Shown here piece by piece: positions 12,473-23,100 of a DNA stretch of 64,000 nt. Positions within the stretch are counted from its first letter, which is position 1; the number at the start of each line of letters is the position of its first letter. The notes under the pieces were generated by a model. That model ran no database searches, was not told the DNA's origin, and was given only the letters and a program-made list of their open reading frames with translations. The translations under genes and the position numbers were made by a program. The stretch lies in NCBI RefSeq assembly GCF_001039355.2, contig NW_019775500.1, positions 171,559-235,558 of the forward strand. Direction: 5' to 3'. Source of the DNA: Lingula anatina. Its lineage: Eukaryota > Brachiopoda > Lingulata > Lingulida > Lingulidae.

Positions 12473-12714
12473 TTTTTCACTAAATGGGTCAACCAAGAAA
12501 AAACTATTTAAAAAATCGTTAGTTTTTCTCTTTGCAACAAGTAAAAATATATGACAGTCTATACGCAACAGTCTATGTTTCCAAACTACTGGAGCTTTGA
12601 AACTTTGATGTAGGAACTTCTACTCCTTCTTTCTTAATGTCAATCTTTATCGATCCGTCTTGCAATTTTGTAAACATTGGAGCTCTTTTGTTGAAAATGT
12701 ACAGAAAGCTCAAC
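12473..12714. promoter_or_regulatory. Bidirectional promoter region between PGM3 and the Nkp2-like gene
   Basis: Only 242 bp separate the two divergent start codons, so both 5' UTRs and core promoters must lie here or overlap the neighbour's first exon. No TATA box is evident. The plus-strand start codon sits in ATGGCGGCAA, an ATGGCGG (YY1-type) motif common at housekeeping promoters; this is inference from motif only. Transcript starts are not visible from sequence. Confidence 0.6.
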
Positions 12715-15700
12715 ATGGCGGCAACAATTTTGGAGGAATTTCTGTTAGCTGATAACATGGGCAAGGATATGACGTTTCAAGAATTCCAAAGTTATTTTAC
12801 AGAAAAGCTGAGGTGAAATTAATTGTATATGTTTAGTTTTTCAAACAAATTTTGTCCTATAATCTTTATTTTTTTACACAGTTTCACAGGTTAATATCAC
12901 GAAGACCCCTATTTTGTAATTTGTTATCTGGTATCACATCATGGATGAAAGATAGATTTGCACATAACTGTAAAATGACAGTCGGCTAGAGCAACCACCA
13001 AATTGGACATATCAGAAATCATATAGCATTGCCAAAACATGAAATTTCATGCTAATGCATTCTTAAAAGAGCAAGACACAATTTTACTGAGTAACTAACT
13101 AGTAGGTTCCACACCTAAAAGGCTCAGAACTTGAAATATGGTACACAGAAAGCCATGTATCTGAGTTTGAATAAACCATTCATGTTTCAGTGACATTTTG
13201 TTTGCCAATTTTTAAAGGCATAAAGTTGTAAATTATTTTATATAATTTTAATGTTTCTTATAATTATCTTTCAAAATTATAATTTTTCCTTTTTTTCTTT
13301 AAGAGCAAAGAGTTAATGATATTATGCAGATACAGCTTCTTTGCACATGTGTTTTATCCATGACTTATTTATTTAAGTACTGTATGTGAAGTATTTATTT
13401 AAGTACTGTAAGTTTTGTAACCAGAGGCTTGTATTATGAATTGATTAGAAATGTCATAGTAATATATGAATAACGATATGAAATATCATAGAAATATAGT
13501 GCTTGATAAGCTTGTACTCTTATTTTGACTGGGTTGCTTACTATAGTGCTTCACATTTTAGACATGATGACAGTTTAAGGCAGTTTTACAAAGCCTTTCG
13601 TCGACACCACAAGAAATTGCACAGTATCACAAAGAAAAACATCTACCAACAGTATGGAGAAGATGAGGTATTATTAATAGTGTCATTTACAGAATATATA
13701 TTAACATCAGTTATAAAAGGTATTTTTCCATGGTTAAACTGTTTCCATTTATCCCCAACTTGATAGACTTACAGTAGTACAGTTTTTGGCAAATGAAGAA
13801 ATACAATAACTAGGGATAAGATGATCTAAATGTTTCAATATTTTTGCAGTTTTCATTGCTTTTGCAAAAGATCTGGATTTGAATAAAATGACCCAGCTGT
13901 TTTGCCAGAAGCAAAATTATGCTACAATAGAAACGTTAGACCAGATTTGAAACTTAAGAAATTTATTCAATAGATTTCAAAATGGAATGTGCACAGAAAT
14001 GTTTGGAACTTATACTTTTTGCCACCACATATATAATTAACTTCCATCACTTTTTTAACCTAACATTTTAACTTAACTGAGATTTTCCAGAACATTTATC
14101 TGGGAACAACATTTTATGATCAGTACTGAAGATGCCTATGTTACGGGGGATCATGACATGAAAATGACACTGTGACCCTCAATCAGGAACTAATGAAAAC
14201 CCCATACAGTCCCATCATGCTGTCAAGTTTTATTTGAACCTGTTACTTCTGTTTCATTTAGACTGCAAATATTTTGACTGCAATTTTGAGAAGTTAAAGA
14301 TATTCTTATCCTATCAGCAGTGAAGCACTATATTGTCATTGAGAACATTTCAGGTATGTAAGGGCTCATTCCTGATGAAACTATCCTTTTCCATAGATTG
14401 ATCCAACTCTGCAAAGAGTCTCGCTGAATGTAAAATTTTCAGATTAAAATGCTGCCTCTTGGCACCGAGTAGAATGCAGAAAAGCTGGTAATTTTACAAG
14501 TCTGTTGGAAAAAAGAAGAGGCGTGCTTATCTGATTGCATTCAGCAAGAGTCCCCACAGATTCGGATCAAGGTGTGTAGAATGATAGTTCACTGGGAATG
14601 AGCCCATGGACATTAATTTGTGGAAGTTGTCTTCCTTAGAAAAATTGAAACCCAGGATACAAAGATGTGATTTACCATTGCTTTTCTGATTATTTTTCTT
14701 ATAGACTCCTGTAAACGGGGAAGATACGAGGTTGAAGGAAATTGAAGCAACTCTAATAAACCTAGATACTGTTAAACTAGACCTCCAGCTGGTAAAGGTT
14801 TTTTCCTTTAATTTTTCCAACTTGCTGTTATTGCTTTTGTCTCATTTAGTAAAATATTACACTTTTGTAAGTATGTCAGTGAAAGTAACTAAATATATAG
14901 AGCCAATAAAAGTATCAAAGTTACAAATATCTAAAAAAAATATAAAGTTTCATTGGGATTTCACTTTTATGTCTAAGGCCTGAAGTATTATTAAAATGAT
15001 GCTTCTGGAATTTGTTATTATTTTCACTCAAAAGCTTTAGAATAAATGACAGAGTTCACAAATGCAGTGCCATAGTATTTTTTGTGCATCAGATATGATT
15101 TTCTTTTTTATTATCAAGTCTTTGAAATTTTTTGTCTATTTGTAGGAGCTTTCTCAAGTGAACAAAGATATTCACAAGACAGATGAACAAATTGAAAAGT
15201 AAGTCCCTTGATGTCATGAGCATAACAATTAATATTTTATCATTCTCTATCTTCTTTCTTTTCACTTTGTTTTCCCAAGAGAGATATGATGTAAGAAGCT
15301 TCATTGTTAAGATCAAACAGGTGAATGCTTTTACACTAATTGAGACAGAGACTGGGTGAAACCTATTGATCTGACAAAAATGAAGGATATCAATAAAAAT
15401 TGCATGCTGTGTAGACTTTTTGCTCATTTTAATCAATTTTTTGTTTTTGGGGAACATACAGATGAAAAAAGTTTAAGTTAAATGAAAAACACTGTTTTTG
15501 GTGCGAAGTTTTTTTGTCTCATTTCTTCTGAACATTTTAAATAAAGTAAAATAAAAAGAATACTGGCAGCTTATTTTATGTCAAATTCTCATTGTTAGCT
15601 TTACAGTACAGGAGAATTTTATCCACCTGTTTCACAGCCAATTTACAGTCCGGAAAATTGTTTGAAATAAATCTGTTGCTGCTACCATTAATACACTTTG

Positions 15701-16146
15701 ATGAGCTTGGTGCTGTTGAACGAGAACATTTTAAAAACTAAATTGTAATTGACTTAATATAATGTTTTTATTGCAAAGCATAATGTAGATTTCAATAGTA
15801 CCTTTGTATGATTATGATGAAGAAAGTTTTAGAGATATAGACACTGTTATTAATATTTGAGATAAAGGATTTACTATTTTGTCATGCAGGTTTTGTGAAA
15901 CAATAAGACAGAGCAATCCACCCAATATCTCGGTCACTGCAGATAGGCAAGACACACTGCAGGTTAGCACTATATTTGTTCACAAGTATTTTGTACAATA
16001 AGAAAAATGTTAGCACTTGAAATTAAAAAGCAAAGTTGATCTCATTTCATGATTTTTCTGAGTGAATTAGCAGGTTTAAATGTCATAGAATTTATACTGA
16101 GATATTGTATTTATAGGCCTTAGAAGAAATGCTGGACAAAGATTAA
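12715..16146 (+). CDS. Small coiled-coil protein resembling kinetochore subunit Nkp2/Cnl2, six exons
   Basis: Exons 12715-12812, 13562-13667, 14705-14791, 15146-15198, 15890-15962 and 16117-16146 give 148 aa. All introns are GT-AG and all phases agree. The N-terminus reads ILEEFLL then MTFQEFQSYFTEKLR (to residue 33), followed by a basic helix DSLRQFYKAFRRHHKKL (residues 36-52) and ITKKNIYQQYG. Residues about 78-120 are heptad-like and acidic/polar (LKEIEATLINLDTVKLDLQ, ELSQVNKDIHKTDEQIEKF), then a short tail ending EEMLDKD. This order (short hydrophobic start, xFxEF, LxxxY helix, coiled coil with an EF/KF-type end) and the length match fungal Nkp2 (about 150 aa) as I remember it. Nkp2 pairs with Nkp1 in the inner kinetochore (Ctf19/CCAN). 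The human CCAN has no such subunit. The assignment is inference and another small coiled-coil family is possible; that it is a real gene is much surer. Confidence 0.88.
14361..14605 (-). mobile_element. MITE 'GGGCTCATTCCC' family, copy A
   Basis: The element begins GGGCTCATTCCTGATGAAAC and ends with the inverted form GTTCACTGGGAATGAGCCC. The arms of about 50 bp include a GATCCAACTCTG/CAGATTCGGATC-type inner segment. It lies in intron 2 of the Nkp2-like gene. The interior (GCAGAAAAGCTGGTAATTTT) is the reverse complement of copies B and C, so this copy is inverted relative to them. Confidence 0.85.
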
Positions 16147-16445
16147 CTTGACAAAAAGAAGAAAAATGGGACTGTCATTTCACAAAGCACTAACTTATTT
16201 CTGTGAGGGATATATATATATATATATTTTTTTTTTGGGGGGGGGAGTAATGTTTGATTTTTTTGTGGCTTTTCATTTGTATATTTATCATGAAGAATGA
16301 TTATACAGTAGATATTTATGGAAGCTTTATCAGTTATTTATGCACCTTTCAACAAAATGTGAGTTTGAAACAATATATATAACTTTGAGAAGTACTTTTT
16401 AGAAAAATGTTGATATATGGACAATAAAGTAAACATACAAACATA
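16147..16445 (+). other. 3' UTR of the Nkp2-like gene
   Basis: About 280 nt follow the stop codon, with a TA-repeat and a T/G homopolymer stretch at 16208-16247. A canonical AATAAA is at 16423-16428. The cleavage site is expected about 10-30 nt further on. There is no sign of more coding sequence. Confidence 0.6.
16423..16428 (+). terminator. Polyadenylation signal AATAAA
   Basis: A canonical hexamer in GGACAATAAAGTAAAC, 277 nt after the stop codon of the Nkp2-like gene. It is the most plausible 3' end signal for that transcript. Confidence 0.55.
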
Positions 16446-17336
16446 TGAATAAACCATTATATTTGAACTTTGTCAATATATTTTTGTATTGTTTCCATTC
16501 TACTACATCTAGAGGGTCTTAAAAGAAAATTTTTTACAAATTATAGCTACTGAATTCTGGTATGGAATATGCAGACTTCACGCTTATCAATCTGTGTAAG
16601 TGTTAAGCAGAGAGATTTATTTAAGGAAAAATTCTTTTCAAATCTTACAGAATGTGTATTTTTCTACTGAAGCAGACAAAATGCAGAAGGAACTCAATTT
16701 TGTAAAAAATTGATCAAAGTAGATAGTTGTCTGCAGTGGCATCTGTGGCAGATCCATGAGAACGCGGTTTTTATTTCTCATTACAGTCTTACTAACAGTT
16801 TTACTTGATTTCCATTGTATTGCTGTTTTCTTATTGAAATATGAACATTGACACACACACACACACAAATAAATTAATAAATAATAAGAAGAAAAACATG
16901 AATTATTTGAATTTTAGCAAATGTTTAAGCGAAATCTTGCAAATTGCATCTTATGTTAAGACAGAAAAGCAACAATTACTATGGATCAAAGGTGCTGAAT
17001 CATCTTGTAGGCCTCATGAATGTTGAGGTAAATACAATAAAAGGAACTGATGTGCTGCACCATGACTACAAGCCAAAACTCTTTTTGGCATGTTAGTGTG
17101 GAAGATTAGTCTTACCAGAAAAAACAGAAGCTGTCAACCTATATTTTGCATTTAAGTGCAGTATTCTCAGAAAACTTTCAAGGGATGCAAGATCAAAGAA
17201 TGCAAGGTTGACGTAAGTAAATTGCATTTTATTTCTATGGTGTTCAAATTATTTTTAGAAATTCAGTAGAAAAAGTTTTTTTTTGCAATAAGCTTAAGTT
17301 CTTGCTATGATATTTATGTCAGTCTGTGTTTACATG
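16446..17336. other. Intergenic, nothing recognised
   Basis: AT-rich DNA with a short (CA)n run near 16852-16867. The open frames here are short and show no protein-like character. Confidence 0.5.
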
Positions 17337-17504
17337 CAGGGGCGGATTTACGCCGTCTTCTGGGTCTTCCGGAAGATGGTCAGATTTTCAAGTTTACATT
17401 AATGGGTATTTAATTTCTTCTGTCAGAAGACGGTCAAAATTGGAGGATGGATCAACAAAGATTATTTGGAAGACTGTCAGAAAATATCTCTGGATCCACC
17501 CCTG
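17337..17504. mobile_element. Complete 168-bp hAT-like MITE, CAGGGG...CCCCTG ends
   Basis: The ends are CAGGGGCGGAT and the inverted ATCCACCCCTG. The sequence TACATG is present immediately on both sides (17331-17336 and 17505-17510), a 6-bp target duplication. The interior holds a second inverted motif (GTCTTCTGGGTCTTCC / GGAAGACTGTCAG). The termini match the elements at 5559 and 49585. There is no coding capacity, so it must be mobilised in trans. Confidence 0.75.
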
Positions 17505-18140
17505 TACATGTACTATCAATTATTTGTATTGCTTGTAGATTGTAAGTTGTTTTCGTGTATTGAGAGAATAATGTTGCTCTGGAAAACTTCCTTCTAGAAC
17601 ATTTGAGACTTTTAACACATGTATAGGGCAAGAGAATTGTTCGTTAACTTCTAAGAACTGCATTAATGACATGGTTTAGAATGTACTGCTACCTCTTTTG
17701 TAACTACTGTATAGTGCATGCCCTTACAGGAATCGGAAAAAAATGACTGTCACCATAGGCACTGGATACCACCTGGAAACAAACACTGCAATTTTTTTTG
17801 GAATTAATGAACATGTGTCATCTACCTTGAAGCAACCATTCTACCAAGATTTTAGGAATTTGTAAATGGAGATGAGGTCTCAACAGTGTTGTACATATTT
17901 TAAAACAGTTTTGGCAATGATTTGCAACAACTAAATGTTTTGTTTGAAGTTATCCTTTATAAACGTCACAGAAAACACCCCTTGAAAAAGACTTGTTACT
18001 ATAGTAGTGTCTTCATAACAATACATTTTATTCTAAAAAAAACTTTTGCATTATTTCAATTGGTTATAACCAAGACTATTAAATCCTGTTTATTTGATGG
18101 TCCTCAGATTATATTATTATTACATATTGTAACGTTAGTA

Positions 18141-18317
18141 ATTCCATGTTGTCATATAATGACCGCGTCAATCCCGTCATAGTTAAGTTATGTTGTCTTT
18201 TAGGGACAACGTCATGTTGTCGTCAATGACAACGTCAGTCATTCCATGTTGTCATCTAGTGACCACGTCATTCCAGTCATAGTTAAGTTATGTTGTCTTT
18301 TAGGGACAACGTCATGT
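18141..18317 (+). repeat. Two 77-bp direct repeats with a 100-bp period inside the LTR
   Basis: Copies 18141-18217 and 18241-18317 differ at only a few positions, and share AGTTAAGTTATGTTGTCTTT and TAGGGACAACGTCATGT. The 23-bp spacer contributes to a dyad GTTGTCGTCAATGACAAC. Such U3 repeats often carry enhancer sites in LTR elements; that role is inferred. Confidence 0.85.
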
Positions 18318-19423
18318 GGGTTGTTTTAGGGATAACGTCGTAGGGTCATATTTATCACTTATAATTAAGCTTAGTTTAACTACAGCGTAACTTAACGCTA
18401 GGTCCTTGTTTTGAGTTATCTGCTAATAGAATCAGTGTTCAGTGTTACACTAGTATATGGGGGAAGGATTTCAGTGTACGCAAGATAAGTTGTTACGATA
18501 GTATATGGGGGGAGAGATTTAACCGCATTTATCTAAAGTTTAAAGACTGTACAGGAGGGCGGTTTTTAAGGAAATAATGTTATGCACGCCGGCGAGCTAT
18601 GTTGGCTATGGATAGACAAGGTCGGCATAGTGAGTCTTTCAGAGGGAGTTAGGGACCTCTTTAAATTTCTCTAGCCAGTGTAGGCAATGCTAAGATATAA
18701 AACCATTGTAAGAAGTAAATTTCATAGTTGAATAATCAGTGTTTAGCACAGTGCATAGTGGGAGAGTTACTCTCCGGTTAAGATTACTAATCAACGTGAT
18801 TTGAGTTTCTTTGAGTTAACAGTTGGCTGGGCGGAACCTCTTCAGTGTCTTCCGGGCCATGGGCTTATGCAGCATAACGGTCTGGGACCCCTTGGTAGAG
18901 CTGTGCCAAGGATGTTGCAATTATTGTGTATGACGACCCCGGGTGAAAAGCCGGCCGGGTCCGGGGCGCCATAGTAGAGCGGACGTCCACTTGGGTCTGA
19001 TGCCGAGTTCCAGCCCAAGAGTGTTCCTCCCGTGTGAAGGGAGTCGAGTTACCCCGTGTGAAGGGGCAGATTTTGCTTTTGTTTCTTTAGTTCAGTGTGT
19101 CCATCCGGAGGAGTCGAGTGGATGCCAGCCGACTGTGACCTTAGAAACGGAGACGTGGTGAAGATTGTCCAACCCCTGCCACGGGACGTAAGGCCGTAGC
19201 GGGCCGATCCCTTACGGTGCTTCCCTGCGAACCCCCGTCCCCGCCCATGCGAGTTCGGAGATTTCACACGGAACAGACGGTGCTCAGGGAGTGGAAAATG
19301 TGGGCTTGTGATATGCGAAGATTAACCTTGCTCTTTCGGTGCCAACGATCACTGGTCCCGAGTCAAAGGGTTTCAGCGCCGCCAAGATCTCCACTGATTG
19401 GTTTGAAGGCCGCGGCGATCCCC

Positions 19424-19775
19424 NNNNNNNNNNNNNNNNNNNNNNNNNNNNNNNNNNNNNNNNNNNNNNNNNNNNNNNNNNNNNNNNNNNNNNNNNNNNN
19501 NNNNNNNNNNNNNNNNNNNNNNNNNNNNNNNNNNNNNNNNNNNNNNNNNNNNNNNNNNNNNNNNNNNNNNNNNNNNNNNNNNNNNNNNNNNNNNNNNNNN
19601 NNNNNNNNNNNNNNNNNNNNNNNNNNNNNNNNNNNNNNNNNNNNNNNNNNNNNNNNNNNNNNNNNNNNNNNNNNNNNNNNNNNNNNNNNNNNNNNNNNNN
19701 NNNNNNNNNNNNNNNNNNNNNNNNNNNNNNNNNNNNNNNNNNNNNNNNNNNNNNNNNNNNNNNNNNNNNNNNNNN
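19424..19775. other. Assembly gap, 352 N
   Basis: An unbroken run of N inside the LTR-type insertion. The real length is unknown, and open frames reported through it are meaningless. Confidence 0.99.
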
Positions 19776-20176
19776 CATATGAGAAGATACGCGATCTACG
19801 GGAACCGCTGCGCTACCCATAAGAAGACTACGCAAGCCACGACGCTACCAGAAATGTCTTCGTTGTCTTCGTTTTACTACCCAGATGCTGTCGTCGCGCG
19901 CAACATTTGAAATTTATGAACTTTAATGACCATAAGTCACGTCAAAGGATACTTGGAAATGCATGAACTATTGTGGCCATAAGTCACGTTTATATTGCAT
20001 GAATTTTTGTATTCAATGTTTGGAGATTTAATAATCATATTGGAAATGTAATGCATGTCTTTTTATTTCCGAAGGTTGGGGATAGACTTTCCCCAAGGTA
20101 CAGGCAACATCAATCCCACACCGCGTCGGTGTGTCGTCGCCGATTCAAGGCGGACGGCCGCGTCGCGTTACAATAT

Positions 20177-23100
20177 GATGAAATGAAAATGGGATTGGCT
20201 TAACATGGTTGCTGTTAAAAACATGTTAACCATTTAAACTAAGATTGTTGATGTAAAAATTAATTCAAAACTTCCTATTGTTAATGTAATCAGTGGCCAC
20301 TTCTAAAGAAAGGTGATTGAGATAAGTCTACACTGAATTTTGATATTTTCAGTTTTGGATGATGATTGACATTTTGATGGAAAGAAGTCCAGCCATGTTT
20401 ATTTTACTGATGTTATGTCCATGAGTTTCCAGCTGACAGGCCACTCCTCGTGCCATTTGGTATTTCATTTCCACAACTTGAAGTGAGAAACCGGAGTTTT
20501 CCAGAGAACATGAAATTGCTTTTAAAGTAATAGACTACAGGCAGGAAGGTAAGCCCCAGTAGAAATGCTCAGATTCAAAAGTTAATAGACTAAGAGAATT
20601 CCTTGAGCAGTAACATTCACAATGAAAATAATTCAAATGTTCCTCTTTTCTTTGATCTAAAGGATTTGAAAGATATGTCCTGTATTCAAGACAATTGGAT
20701 TATTATTTCTAATTGCATGATTCTGCATATTAGGTAATTTACTTTGTTATAAAGAAGTGTTGTTAGGCATTAATAAACACATTTTAACTAAATTGAAACA
20801 TTATTTGTGCATAATATGTGCATGGGTTTTCCGTTTACTTAAATTTTCTATCAAGTGACTTCATACAGATCAAGATATTTTAAATTTTCATTATCTGTGT
20901 ATATTTTGGGGTATTGGGGGAGAAATAGCCTTGTCACCTCTATCGCAATGTGTCATATTATAACACAAGTGTAGGGTCAAATAAATAAAAAGAAAGATAG
21001 AATAAACTGTTCATTCAACTGTACTATTAAAGTGTCCACTTATTTTATAGAAATTATCAGCTAGCTACATTCAATTTAGTCTCTAGCTTTGTACAGCGCG
21101 TTCTACTTTAAAATGATCTAAATTGAATGAAATTCATCTGTTGGACTGAATTATCCATGCCTGAGTTATTGAACATTGACCCTTTTTTCTGTTCTGGATC
21201 AGTAGCAAGGACAGAGCTGAACCCCATTATATTTTAAAACTAAGTTTAAACTGTATTATGTCTGAGTAACTAGGTTGTAAACACTTCAAAAGAGAGGTTA
21301 CTATGTTTGGAAATAAATGTGCTAAGAAAGTAACTAGTCAAGGCTGAAAATAATTTAACAAACGAAAAAAATATTTAAAAGCAATGTGCAGCAAGGTAGT
21401 TTCAATTAGAAAATCGTGATAGTACTTCTACTTATACCCACTTTTAAAATGATAGATGTGAGGGCTGTATGTAGTCAGATAAACTATGGTTAATTTTAGG
21501 AGGTAGGGAGGCACGGTGCCAGACATGTACTTGAAAACTGTCAACATGATTTGTACATCACTGATCACCTACTTTATGCATGGTTTAGCATTGCTGAACT
21601 TTTATTGGCAACTACTTCTATTTTTTACCTCTTTTTTGAACTAAGAACGGAAGAGAAGGGCATCTGTGTGACATTCTGCATGCTCTGGATTTGTTGAAGC
21701 TATAACAGCGCCTTCTGACGTATTGGGCTTCACTCTGATGACAGCCAAATTGCTGCTGTAGCAGTACTAATAGAACTGGTCAGCGAGATAAAGAACAGCG
21801 GCAGTACAAGGGATTTTCATTCCATCCAGCAGGGCAACTTGATAGGTAGGTTTTATGATGAAGGACTTTTTTTCATAATATTTCTTAATTTGAGAAATTT
21901 GCCCCATAAGTTCAAGAGACTAAGATTAGTTACCATAGCCAATACAAGATTTTTCACTTTGGTAATACTTTATATTTGAAACTTTTTTTCAAAACTACAT
22001 CATTTGCTTTTAGTTTAAGAGAGCAGTTATTGTAATATAATGAGTTTCACAGCTAAAAAGTATTGGTATTTTATTTCATTGAACTTATTTTATTAATTTT
22101 AATATTAACATAATGTTACCTTAAGCTATCAGTTTTTTTTTCTGTAGATTTTTTAAGCTGTCCATGCTAGTTATTCTTTTCATATTTTTACAGAAACTCC
22201 TGCAGCCCTGTGTTTATGTAAGGTGTTCAGTGGAACAAATCCTCTTTTACTGTACTGAACCGTAAACAAATGTGGAATCTTCTTTGAGGTGAATGAGTTT
22301 TGTTTTTAGGGATTTTCAAACTTAAGCAGTGACTTATGTAAGAAATTAATTGTATTTATGTAAATTGTATATCATGCCTTTAAACAAACACAACTTATTT
22401 TAAAATGGGCTATGTCTGTTTGTCTGTCTGTTTGATCTTGATTAACAGCTTTCCTAATTCAAGTGTAAGTTTACAGAATTGTTTTAAGTAACACAAGTAA
22501 CAGTTGTGATACCCTTAAAGATTTTTAAAAAGATTATAGGTCACTGAAATTCTATATTGTTAATTTGTCACTACTTTTCTTCAAAGAAATATACAACATT
22601 TTTGCAATTATGAAGTTTACAAGTATACTGTTTATCTGCTGAGCATCACAGTTATTATATGGCACACAGTTTATCCTTGGCATATAAATTCTGGATTAGC
22701 TGGATTTTCAAAATGACAATGAACCAGACATTTTCATCCTGTGATATGCCAAGGTTTTCAGAACAGTGATAAGCTTCTGTCAGTTGCCTTGTTCGGAGCC
22801 AGTGCTGACATACAGGGATAAGGGTTTCAAGTTTTGGGGACGACAGGTTCAGATGGGTACCTCGAGTTGTTTCTTGAATAGTTTATAGGTGTTGAAAAGA
22901 TATATTGTGTGAATCGATAAACTCGACTCAGGTATGACTAGCAGTATTTATAACTTGGTGTAAGAAATTCTTATGTGAATTTAAGCCAGTTGGAGCTGAG
23001 GTCAAATTAAATTCCCAGAATACTGGAGTGCATTGCTATTACGTATACATAGGGACTAATGCTAGTGCCATTGATTTACTTGTACCGATTCTCCATCAAG

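Larger units (their letters stand above)
18128..20172 (+). mobile_element. LTR-type insertion (probable solo or degenerate LTR) containing an assembly gap
   Basis: The sequence runs from TGTAACG to CGTTACA, the TG...CA ends of an LTR, and is flanked by ATAT on both sides (18124-18127 and 20173-20176), a 4-bp target duplication. Base composition differs from the surroundings: CpG- and GC-rich from about 18.9 kb to the gap. The left part has two 77-bp repeats with a 100-bp period, a repeated AGTATATGGGGG motif (18452, 18501), then TATAAAA at 18696-18702, an order like U3 repeats followed by a TATA box. No gag, pol or integrase reading frame is visible and the left end is not repeated at the right, so a single large LTR fits better than a full element. 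The gap could hide more. Confidence 0.6.

Noticed and set aside
12473-12568. Upstream in-frame ATG for PGM3 (12568), adding 32 residues
   Set aside because: The extra segment has no counterpart in known PGM3 proteins, and the downstream ATG has a strong context. It cannot be excluded without transcript data.
12573-12764. 63-codon minus-strand frame in the PGM3/Nkp2-like promoter
   Set aside because: Somewhat protein-like, but it overlaps the first Nkp2-like exon in antisense and is out of the PGM3 frame. At most it is an upstream ORF in the PGM3 leader.
15089-15457. 122-codon minus-strand frame
   Set aside because: It overlaps exon 4 of the Nkp2-like gene in antisense and is Lys/Ile-rich low-complexity sequence.
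19217-19835. Open frames of 147-201 codons on both strands around 19.2-19.8 kb
   Set aside because: They exist only because a run of N has no stop codons; the real sequence on either side is not protein-like.
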